Assembly: GCA_015487405.1 (NCBI GenBank)
Contig: WFPV01000153.1
Location: 1-6,319, forward strand
Length of the DNA stretch: 6,319 nt
DNA from: Aquifex sp.
GTDB taxonomy: Bacteria; Aquificota; Aquificia; Aquificales; Aquificaceae
Direction of reading: 5' to 3'
Position numbers and translations under genes: made by a program. Below the pieces are notes generated by a model. The model ran no database searches. It was given only the letters and a program-made list of their open reading frames with translations, and had not been told where the DNA came from. How positions within the stretch are numbered: position 1 is the stretch's first letter; each line of letters begins with the position of its first letter. Positions 1 to 5,406 of this stretch are shown piece after piece.

Positions 1-40
1 CCTTTACTATTTTTTCGCTTCCACACTCCGGACATCTCAT
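1..40 (-). CDS. N-terminus of a zinc-ribbon protein, cut by the window edge
   Basis: Reading leftwards from an ATG at 40, thirteen codons give MRCPECGSEKIVK before the window ends. The CPEC knuckle followed by GS is typical of the first half of a four-cysteine zinc ribbon. A purine-rich GAGAGGA lies upstream at about 52-58, roughly 12 bases from the ATG, which is a loose but usable ribosome binding site. Such an N-terminus occurs in small regulatory zinc ribbons, in topoisomerase-like or RNA polymerase-associated proteins, and in transposases of the IS1-like type that open with a Cys-x2-Cys-Gly-Ser motif. The minus-strand transposase remnant at the other end of the window makes the last option attractive, but that is inference. 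Only the start is visible, so the function cannot be set. Confidence 0.5.
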   Translation of the reverse strand, partial: MRCPECGSEKIVK

Positions 41-101
41 ATTTTCTTATTTTCCTCTCATCTCATTCGTGAACTACCCTTACTCAAATGAACTTAATTT
101 C

Positions 102-143
102 CCGTCGACCTCCAATCCTGCAAAAAACCCCGGAGGTCGACGG
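102..143. repeat. Perfect 12-bp inverted repeat with 18-nt loop
   Basis: CCGTCGACCTCC (102-113) and GGAGGTCGACGG (132-143) are exact reverse complements, separated by an 18-base loop (114-131) that contains A6 and C4 runs. The stem is GC-rich in an A/T-rich spacer. No T run follows on either strand, so it does not look like an intrinsic terminator. It lies 62-103 bases upstream of the zinc-ribbon start at 40, in the position of a promoter or leader for that gene. It could be a leader structure, a paired operator, a dispersed palindromic repeat or part of an element end. The sequence alone does not decide between these. Confidence 0.7.
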
Positions 144-191
144 ATTCTTAGAAAATCAATACCGAGCGATAGCAATGGCATCTTAATTTAA

Positions 192-483
192 ATTTTTAAA
201 GACATATTTGAATCTTATGGGGAGAAGGGTAAATTCCTATAGATTGTTAAGAAATAGCATTTTAGGAAGCTGGAAGAGAGTATTTTTTCAGGCAAGGTGA
301 TAATCTTGTAAGGAATAAGCGAAAAAGACCTTATATTGCCTTTAGAAGTGAAAATTATTTCTTGCGGGTGATTTTTCTAATAACTTTATTTACTGCTGGT
401 TAGCGGCCCTACTCGGAACAATCCTCAGTGAAGAAGCCAAACACGAACTTCTAAACAGGTTAAACTCTTTAAACTACGCGTAA
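192..483 (+). pseudogene. Possible decayed gene of unknown function
   Basis: No intact gene lies between 41 and 473, but the plus strand reads like protein in pieces. From 192 one frame gives IFKDIFESYGEKGKFL, then continues past stops at 240, 255 and 309 through FRKLEESIFSGKVIIL and ISEKDLILPLEVKIISCG to a stop at 369. An adjacent frame is open from 352 to a TAA at 481-483 and ends with LLGTILSEEAKHELLNRLNS followed by LNYA, an amphipathic helix-like tail. One frameshift near 366-371 would join the two. The last 10 bases overlap the convergent flhB end, as real convergent genes often do in compact genomes. I do not recognise the family. Chance open frames in A/T-rich DNA remain a real alternative. 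Confidence 0.3.
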
Positions 484-1526
484 ACCTTCTTCCTTTTGAA
501 CATCACGTAAGCTATTATCTCAGCAACAGCCTTGTAAAATTCAGGGGAAATCTCCTTTCCCACCTCCACTGCGGGATACATAGCCCTCGCGAGCTCCGGT
601 TTCCTAATTACGGGAATGCCATGCTCTTCAGCGATTTCTATTATCCTCTCCGCTATCCTGCCCTTCCCTTTCGCAACCACCACCGGAGCCCTGTCCCTGT
701 TGGGGTCGTATTTAAGAGCTATCGCTATGTGGGTGGGATTCGTTATCACGACGCTCGCCTTTGGAACCTCCGCCATCATTCGTGTTCTTGCGAGCTCGCG
801 CATCCGTGCCTTTAGCTTCCCCTTAACCTCGGGATTTCCCTCAAGCTGTTTGTATTCCTCCTTTAGTTCTTGCCTGGACATCATTATCCTTTTCTCGTAT
901 TGCCACCTTCTGTAGGCAAAATCCAAGAGTGCTATCAGGAATGCAGAAACTCCGAGGAGTATTAATAGGACAAAAAGGATGTTTAAAAACTTCTCTACGC
1001 TCTCCGAGAGTCCGCTTGCTGAGGAAAGGAGCAGAAAGTCTATACTACCTTTCAGGAAAAAGAGAGCTATCCCTATAAGAATTACAGCCTTAAGGCTGTT
1101 TTTAAATAAATCAAATAAGGTATTTAGAGAAAAAATCTTCTTCAGTCCCTCAAAGGGGTTCAGCCTCTCCGCCTTAAAGCTTAACGGTTTTAGCGTAAAG
1201 ATAAAGCCGAACTGAGCTATGTGAGCAACTACAACAACTGTAATCGAGAGGAAGAATAGGGGAAGGAGAACTTTTAAGATTCCCGAGTAAATTCTTTCAA
1301 AAATTTCGGAAAGGGAGCTAATCTCCCCCTGAGCGTAGCCCGTTAAAACTAAGAAAGCCCAGACGATTTCTTTGACTATGTAGGTTCCTAAGAATATTAA
1401 GGTCAGGCTTCCGATGAGAACGACGAGGGAGGAAGCAACCTCGTGGCTCTTGGCTACGTTTCCCTCTTCCTTTAGCTTTCTTCTCCTATACGGTGTTGCC
1501 TTCTCAGTTTTGTTTTCCTGAGCCAA
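474..1526 (-). CDS. flhB: Flagellar type III export protein FlhB
   Basis: Inner-membrane component of the flagellar protein export apparatus. It works with FlhA and the FliPQR channel and switches export from rod/hook to filament substrates. The 350-residue length is normal for the family. The N-terminus carries the usual Glu-Lys-Thr/Glu-x-Ala-Thr-Pro and Arg-Arg-x-Lys-x-x-x-Glu-Gly motifs (residues 6-22). Hydrophobic segments at about 31-61, 84-110, 142-166 and 180-204 fit the four transmembrane helices. The cytoplasmic domain contains the autocleavage motif NPTH at 263-266 within VVITNPTHIAIALKYD. The last gene of the minus-strand operon, it begins one base after the YjbQ stop at a TTG codon preceded by AGGGG. 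No other flagellar gene is in view. The 3' end overlaps a decayed plus-strand frame by 10 bp, and I see no terminator hairpin just downstream. Confidence 0.97.
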   Translation of the reverse strand: MAQENKTEKATPYRRRKLKEEGNVAKSHEVASSLVVLIGSLTLIFLGTYIVKEIVWAFLVLTGYAQGEISSLSEIFERIYSGILKVLLPLFFLSITVVVVAHIAQFGFIFTLKPLSFKAERLNPFEGLKKIFSLNTLFDLFKNSLKAVILIGIALFFLKGSIDFLLLSSASGLSESVEKFLNILFVLLILLGVSAFLIALLDFAYRRWQYEKRIMMSRQELKEEYKQLEGNPEVKGKLKARMRELARTRMMAEVPKASVVITNPTHIAIALKYDPNRDRAPVVVAKGKGRIAERIIEIAEEHGIPVIRKPELARAMYPAVEVGKEISPEFYKAVAEIIAYVMFKRKKVYA

Positions 1527-1537
1527 GTTATTCCCCT
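1524..1537 (-). promoter_or_regulatory. Ribosome binding site and TTG start of flhB
   Basis: The first codon is TTG (1526-1524), read from CAA on the plus strand. AGGGG (1537-1533) lies six bases upstream, inside the last codons of the YjbQ gene, whose TAA stop ends one base before the TTG. The family motif Glu-Lys-Thr-Glu-Lys-Ala-Thr starts at residue 5, so a later start would remove conserved sequence. This supports the TTG and suggests translation by ribosomes finishing the upstream gene. Confidence 0.75.
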
Positions 1538-1941
1538 ATTATCTTTATGACTACTCTCTTTGGTCTTTGTCCATCAAACTCTGCGTAAAAGATTTCCTGC
1601 CAGGGTCCGAGGTCAAGCTCTCCGTTTGTGATGGGAAGAACAACCTGAAGGTGCGTTAAGAGATTTTTGAGGTGTGCGTCTCCGTTGTCCTCTCCCGTTC
1701 TGTGGTGCTTGTAGTCCTCGCGGTAAGGTGCGAGTTTCTCAAGCCACTCCCATATATCCTCGTGGAGCCCCTCCTCGTCGTCTTGAATTATCACCGAGCT
1801 TGTGAGATGCATAGAGGAAACGAGACATAGTCCTTCTTTAACTCCGCTCTCTTTAACGGCTCTCTTTACCTCGTCCGTAATCCTTATAAGCTCCCTTCTC
1901 TTCTTTGTGTTAAAAGTTAGATACTTTGTATAAGCCTTCAT
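1528..1941 (-). CDS. yjbQ: YjbQ/UPF0047 family protein
   Basis: A 137-residue cytosolic protein of the compact YjbQ family, at its usual length. Family motifs are visible in order: HLTSSVIIQDDE (45-56), the DNGDAHLKN block (85-93) with its conserved Asn, Asp and His, and the C-terminal LGPWQEIFYAEFDGQRPKRV (111-130). Members are trimers, and some show weak thiamine-phosphate synthase activity when overproduced. The physiological substrate is not firmly established, so the enzymatic role here is uncertain. The ATG start overlaps the cupin stop as ATGA (4 bp), with AAGGTG five bases before it at 1952-1947. It sits between the cupin and flhB, one base from the latter, and is probably made from the mtn transcript. 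Confidence 0.9.
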   Translation of the reverse strand: MKAYTKYLTFNTKKRRELIRITDEVKRAVKESGVKEGLCLVSSMHLTSSVIIQDDEEGLHEDIWEWLEKLAPYREDYKHHRTGEDNGDAHLKNLLTHLQVVLPITNGELDLGPWQEIFYAEFDGQRPKRVVIKIIGE

Positions 1942-2303
1942 AGCTCCACCTTCACACTGTCTTTGCCGTCGTATTTAGGAGAGAAAACGGCAAGCAAGAC
2001 GGAAATCTCGTCCAGGTTCTTGTAAAAGTGAACCGCTCCTTTGGGAATGAAAGCTACATCTCCCTCCTCAAGGACTTCCCTCTTCCCGTCAAGGTAGAGC
2101 TCTCCTTTGCCCTTTAAGAGGACGAAGGTAAGGTCGTGTTCTGCGTGGTAGTGGGGAGTCTCGGAGGTTCTTATAAAGACGAGGAGCTGAGTGAGGTTCT
2201 CAGTCTCATTTAGCTTTATCGCTTCTATCTCTTTAACAGTTTCCATCATAGCCTTAATATCGTTGTCTAAAAACCATACCATAGAAGGATTGAACATCTT
2301 CAT
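1938..2303 (-). CDS. Small single-domain cupin protein
   Basis: A 121-residue protein consisting of one cupin barrel. Motif 1 supplies His51 and His53 (PHYHAEHD), with Glu55, His56 or Asp57 as a possible third ligand. Motif 2 matches the consensus spacing exactly: Gly81, Pro87, His92 and Asn96 in GDVAFIPKGAVHFYKN. Metal binding is therefore likely, with Fe, Ni or Mn all possible. The substrate cannot be read from sequence: such small cupins include dioxygenases, isomerases, sugar-binding proteins and decarboxylases. Immediately downstream of mtnC (4-bp ATGA overlap) and in the same operon as the cupin dioxygenase MtnD, it may act in or near methionine salvage, but this is only context. GAGGAG (2317-2312) lies eight bases before the chosen ATG. 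A second ATG two codons on is less favoured because the first gives the overlap. Confidence 0.88.
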   Translation of the reverse strand: MKMFNPSMVWFLDNDIKAMMETVKEIEAIKLNETENLTQLLVFIRTSETPHYHAEHDLTFVLLKGKGELYLDGKREVLEEGDVAFIPKGAVHFYKNLDEISVLLAVFSPKYDGKDSVKVEL

Positions 2304-2971
2304 AGCTCTATCTCCTCAAAGGAGTAAATCTTTTTAAACTCCTCGGAAGGCTGAACATCCTCTCTCACGGACTGAAGAACCTTAAAGCCCGCTTTCCTTG
2401 CCACCCTCAGCTCGTCGGGATTATCCGAGACAAATAGTATCTCTTCCGGATTTAGTCCTATTTTTTCTGCTATCCTGAGGTAGGACTCCTTCTCCTTCTT
2501 ACTTCCTATCTTCGTGTCAAAGAATCCGGAAAATAAATTGAGAATGTTCCCGTATTCTGTATGGGAAAAGAAAAGCTCCTGAGCCTTCACGGAGCCCGAG
2601 GAGTATATGTAAACGGGAACGCCCTTCTCGTTCCACTCCTTAATCTTTTTGTAGGCATCCTCGTAGAGGGGAGCCCTCAGCTCACCGCTTTTGAATCCCT
2701 CCTCCCAGATGTAGCCCTGGAGCTCTTTTAGAGGTGTTATCTTTCTGTCTTCGTCTATCCACCTTGAGAAGGTTTCCACCGCTTCTTCTAAATTTAGCTC
2801 CTTTCCTACTTCACGCGAAGCGTCCCTGATTATCTCCTGAATTACAGGTTTGTCCCAGTTTTCCTCTAAAAACTCACAGAGTTTCCGTTTGGAGTAAGGG
2901 AACATAATCTCCTTCACAAAGCTAAGAGGTGCTATCGTTCCCTCTATATCAAGGAGAACCGCCTTAACCAT
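2300..2971 (-). CDS. mtnC: Enolase-phosphatase E1 (MtnC)
   Basis: Methionine salvage enzyme that enolises 2,3-diketo-5-methylthiopentyl-1-phosphate and dephosphorylates the enol to acireductone, using Mg2+ in the cytosol. It is a HAD-superfamily protein of 223 residues, the normal size. Motif I is LLDIEGT, with nucleophile Asp8 and Glu10, the Asp-x-Glu-Gly-Thr form characteristic of MtnC. Motif II is YSSGS (123-127). Lysines near 154-160 and the VSDNPDEL segment (181-188, Asp183) supply motifs III and IV. Its product is the substrate of MtnD, encoded just upstream with an 8-bp overlap. GAGGAAG (2984-2978) lies six bases before the ATG, inside the mtnD end. No mtnA or mtnB is visible here, so the earlier steps must be encoded elsewhere or bypassed. 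Confidence 0.95.
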   Translation of the reverse strand: MVKAVLLDIEGTIAPLSFVKEIMFPYSKRKLCEFLEENWDKPVIQEIIRDASREVGKELNLEEAVETFSRWIDEDRKITPLKELQGYIWEEGFKSGELRAPLYEDAYKKIKEWNEKGVPVYIYSSGSVKAQELFFSHTEYGNILNLFSGFFDTKIGSKKEKESYLRIAEKIGLNPEEILFVSDNPDELRVARKAGFKVLQSVREDVQPSEEFKKIYSFEEIEL

Positions 2972-3515
2972 TCACCACTTCCTCGTATTTGGGGAACTTC
3001 TCCGCTATGTCCGAGCCCGTGTATTCCGCAACCCAGCCCTCGGGAGTGGTGAAGAGCCTTATACACTTAAAGTTCGGATTCTCTCCCATATCAAACCAGT
3101 GTTTGGTGTTCGGAGGAACGCTTATGAGGTCTCCTCCCGTGCAGTGCAGGATATAAACCTTGTCGTTGGGATGAAGGTAAAACACTCCGTCCCCGTAAAC
3201 GAAATACCTCACCTCAAAGTCGCTGTGGGTATGCTCCTTTAGAAACTTCTCCCTGAGCTCCTGTTTCTTCGGGTGGTCGGGAGTCATCGCTATGACGTCG
3301 TAGGACTGAAATCCATATTTTTTTATGAGCTTATCTATCTCATGCTTGTAAGCTTCCAAAATCTCCTCATCGGAAGCGTTTTCGCTGAGCGGCTTGTTGG
3401 CGGTCCAACGCTCAAAGAGGACGTTTATTTCTTTAAGCTTCTCAGCTATTTTTTGGGGGTCCGTGATATCTTCTAAAAGCTCACCGTTTTCTGTGTAAAT
3501 TCTTAACCTGCTCAT
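2964..3515 (-). CDS. mtnD: Acireductone dioxygenase (MtnD)
   Basis: Cupin-fold metalloenzyme that cleaves acireductone with O2. With Fe2+ it yields the methionine precursor 2-keto-4-methylthiobutyrate and formate; with Ni2+ it yields methylthiopropionate, formate and CO. At 183 residues it matches bacterial ARDs. All four metal ligands are present: His95, His97 and Glu101 in HTHSDFEVRYF, and His139 in PPNTKHWFDMG. The C-terminal RLFTTPEGWVAEYTG is also typical. It is the first gene of the minus-strand operon, followed by mtnC. The ATG lies only 56 bp from the divergent ATPase gene and has no clear Shine-Dalgarno sequence before it (ATTATTTATTAATATG), so a very short or leaderless transcript is possible. 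The oxygen requirement suits an aerobic or microaerobic organism. Which metal it uses cannot be told from sequence. Confidence 0.96.
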   Translation of the reverse strand: MSRLRIYTENGELLEDITDPQKIAEKLKEINVLFERWTANKPLSENASDEEILEAYKHEIDKLIKKYGFQSYDVIAMTPDHPKKQELREKFLKEHTHSDFEVRYFVYGDGVFYLHPNDKVYILHCTGGDLISVPPNTKHWFDMGENPNFKCIRLFTTPEGWVAEYTGSDIAEKFPKYEEVVNG

Positions 3516-3523
3516 ATTAATAA

Positions 3524-3530
3524 ATAATAT
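3524..3530. promoter_or_regulatory. Overlapping -10-like boxes in the divergent spacer
   Basis: The minus strand reads TATTAT (3529-3524), eight bases before the mtnD ATG. The plus strand reads TAATAT (3525-3530), 41 bases before the ATPase ATG. If used, the first gives an almost leaderless mtnD transcript and the second a leader starting near 3537 that opens with the hairpin. No convincing TTGACA-type -35 box is seen for either. The region is A/T-rich and such hexamers occur by chance, so the assignment is tentative, although both divergent operons need promoters somewhere near here. Confidence 0.3.
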
Positions 3531-3536
3531 TTAGAG

Positions 3537-3559
3537 ACCGCCTTCGGCGGTGGTTTTTT
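3537..3559 (+). terminator. GC hairpin with T run upstream of the ATPase gene (attenuator-like)
   Basis: ACCGCC (3537-3542), loop TTC, then GGCGGT (3546-3551) forms a perfect 6-bp GC-rich stem. On the plus strand it is followed by GG and six T (3554-3559). This is the form of an intrinsic terminator reading rightwards, ending 12 bases before the ATPase ATG. No gene on the plus strand lies to its left that would need ending, so it may be an attenuator in the ATPase/nth leader, a block on antisense transcription, or an operator. On the minus strand no T run follows the stem. Confidence 0.5.
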
Positions 3560-3571
3560 AAAATAAGAGCT

Positions 3572-4762
3572 ATGCGAATAATCCTTTTCTCGGGAAAGGG
3601 AGGAGTAGGAAAGACCACCATATCCGCCGCAACGGGATACAGACTCGCCCAGCTTGGGAAGAAGGTTATTATCGTCTCTTTAGACCCCGCCCACTCCCTT
3701 GCGGACAGCTTTGACGTTCCCGAAGAGGAGAGAATAAAGGCTAAAGGACTACCCATAAAGGTGCTTGATAACTTAGAAATTCAAGAGATAGACATACAGG
3801 AAGAGATAGACAGATACTGGGGAGAGGTCTACAGGTTCATAGAGCTTCTCTTCAACACCACGGGACTCCACGAGATACTCTCGGAAGAGCTCGCGATACT
3901 GCCGGGAATGGAGGAGATAACGAGCCTCCTTTACGTGAACAAGTATTACAACGAAGGGAAGCACGACGTCCTAATCCTTGACCTTCCCCCTACGGGAGAG
4001 AGCATCCGCTTCGTCTCCATGCCAATAGTTATGAAGTGGTATATGAAGAAGATTTTCAAGACAGAGAGACTCATAATGAAGGTGGCAAGACCCACGGTAG
4101 GAAGGATGACTGATGTTCCCCTCCCCGACGACGAATACTTTAAGGCTCTTGAGACCTTCTACGAGAGACTGAAGGGCGTTGACGAAATTCTCATAAACCC
4201 CGAGATAACCTCCATAAGGATAGTTTCCAATCCAGAGAAGATGGTTCTAAAGGAGAGCCAGAGAGCCTTTTTATACTTCCTGCTCTTCGGTGTTAACGTT
4301 GACGCAGTGGTCGTAAACAAGGTCATCCCCGAGGAGATTTTTGAAAAGGAGGACTGCTCCTTCTTCAAGAACTGGCTAAATATCCAGAAGAAATACATAA
4401 AGGAGATAGAGGACTACTTCTCTCCCGTTCCCGTGTTTAAAGTGCCACTCCTTCAGGAGGAGGTCGTAGGCTTAGAAAAGTTGGAAAAACTCGCAAAGCT
4501 CGTTTACGGAGAAGAGGACCCCTCCAAGGTATTCCATAAAGAGATTCCTTACAAAATTGAGCACAAAGACGGAAAGTATATCATCCGCATAAAAGCACCG
4601 GGAATAAAGAAGGAATCAGTTTCCCTCGTGAAGGGAGAGGACGAAATCGTTGTTAGAGTAGGCAACTTCAAGAGCCACATAATGCTCCCCAGAAAGCTCA
4701 GGAACTTAGAACCCGAGAAGGCTAAGGTGGAAGGGGACGAAATACTCATATTCATGTCATGA
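3572..4762 (+). CDS. ArsA/Get3-family ATPase with C-terminal HSP20-like domain
   Basis: A 396-residue cytosolic ATPase of the SIMIBI class. The deviant P-loop GKGGVGKTT (8-16) has signature lysine Lys9. Switch I is DPAHSLADSF (38-47), Walker B/switch II is VLILDLPPTGES (133-144), and VVVNK (246-250) is the base-recognition strand. Residues about 326-395 form a beta-rich domain with IRIKAPGIKKESVSL and ILIFMS, matching the alpha-crystallin-like tail found on many bacterial ArsA homologues. The only cysteine is Cys262, so the arsenite-binding cysteines of ArsA and the zinc CxxC of Get3 are both missing. Arsenic transport is therefore unlikely, and no arsenic gene is nearby. A role in protein handling is possible but unproven. 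No in-frame ATG, GTG or TTG lies between the preceding stop and this start. It overlaps nth by 4 bp (ATGA). Confidence 0.93.
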   Translation: MRIILFSGKGGVGKTTISAATGYRLAQLGKKVIIVSLDPAHSLADSFDVPEEERIKAKGLPIKVLDNLEIQEIDIQEEIDRYWGEVYRFIELLFNTTGLHEILSEELAILPGMEEITSLLYVNKYYNEGKHDVLILDLPPTGESIRFVSMPIVMKWYMKKIFKTERLIMKVARPTVGRMTDVPLPDDEYFKALETFYERLKGVDEILINPEITSIRIVSNPEKMVLKESQRAFLYFLLFGVNVDAVVVNKVIPEEIFEKEDCSFFKNWLNIQKKYIKEIEDYFSPVPVFKVPLLQEEVVGLEKLEKLAKLVYGEEDPSKVFHKEIPYKIEHKDGKYIIRIKAPGIKKESVSLVKGEDEIVVRVGNFKSHIMLPRKLRNLEPEKAKVEGDEILIFMS

Positions 4763-5406
4763 AAAAAGAAGACCTACCGAAGGTATTAGAAATTCTAAAA
4801 AAGGAATTTCCAAAGTGGAACGCTCCCGTAGTTCACATGATAGCCCAGCACAGGAGGGACCCCTTCCGCGTTTTGGTGTGTGCTCTCCTTTCCACAAGGA
4901 CAAAGGATGAGCTCACCCACAAGGTGTGTAAGAGATTCTTTGAGAAGGTTAAAACTCCCGAAGATTTGCTCAAACTCTCCGAGGAAGAAATCCAGAAGCT
5001 CATATACCCTGTAGGTTTTTACAGAATAAAGGCAAAACAGTTAAAGGAGATTGGTAAGATACTGGTTGAAAACTACGGAGGCAAAGTTCCCGACACCTTA
5101 GAGGAGCTTGTGAAACTCCCCGGCGTGGGAAGGAAAGTGGGAAACCTCGTTCTTTCTAAAGGCTACAACAAGCCCGCTATAGTGGTTGACGTTCACGTCC
5201 ACAGAATCGTAAACCGCTGGTGTTTAGTAAAAACCAAAAATCCAACCGAAACCGAGTTCAAACTTATGGAGATAGCTCCCAAGGAGCTCTGGAGTGAAAT
5301 TAATTACCTGCTTGTAGCTTTTGGACAGACCATCTGCACACCGCAAAAGCCAAAGTGTAACATCTGCCCTATAGAAAAATACTGTGGGAAGTGTTTTAAT
5401 CGGTAG
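4759..5406 (+). CDS. nth: Endonuclease III (base-excision DNA glycosylase/AP lyase)
   Basis: Bifunctional glycosylase that removes oxidised pyrimidines and cuts the abasic site by beta-elimination. Its 215 residues match the family. The helix-hairpin-helix LPGVGRKVGN (120-129) carries catalytic Lys126, and the GPD-type segment VVDVHVHRIVNR (142-153) carries catalytic Asp144. The C-terminal 4Fe-4S cluster motif is complete: Cys193-x6-Cys200-x2-Cys203-x5-Cys209. An extra Cys212 lies close to the end. In the early helix the usual bacterial LLSAQATD is LLSTRTKDE (43-51), closer to the LSQRTRDE form I know from archaeal homologues. The start overlaps the ATPase stop as ATGA with no separate ribosome binding site, so translation is probably coupled. 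The end overlaps a convergent broken gene by 11 bp. Confidence 0.95.
   Translation: MKKEDLPKVLEILKKEFPKWNAPVVHMIAQHRRDPFRVLVCALLSTRTKDELTHKVCKRFFEKVKTPEDLLKLSEEEIQKLIYPVGFYRIKAKQLKEIGKILVENYGGKVPDTLEELVKLPGVGRKVGNLVLSKGYNKPAIVVDVHVHRIVNRWCLVKTKNPTETEFKLMEIAPKELWSEINYLLVAFGQTICTPQKPKCNICPIEKYCGKCFNR

Noticed and set aside
102..143. CRISPR repeat or intrinsic terminator
   Set aside because: Only one copy is present, with no spacer-repeat periodicity, and neither strand has a T run after the stem.
1..473. tRNA or other structured RNA gene in the left spacer
   Set aside because: No cloverleaf arms or T-loop sequence (GGTTCGAATCC-like) could be laid out; the only strong fold is the isolated hairpin.
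616..1215. Plus-strand open frames at 616-915, 621-815 and 979-1215
   Set aside because: They lie opposite flhB, whose full set of motifs fixes the coding strand; their translations have no family features.
3273..3476. Plus-strand open frame opposite mtnD
   Set aside because: A shadow of a gene whose metal ligands and length are all accounted for on the minus strand.
3517..3756. Minus-strand open frame crossing the divergent spacer, plus others at 3773-3964, 4159-4398 and 4549-4755
   Set aside because: They lie opposite the ATPase P-loop and later domains, are Ser/Phe-rich, and show no motif.
3572..4762. Arsenite-pump ATPase (arsA of an arsenic resistance operon)
   Set aside because: The cysteines that bind arsenite are missing and no arsB, arsR or arsC-like gene is present nearby.
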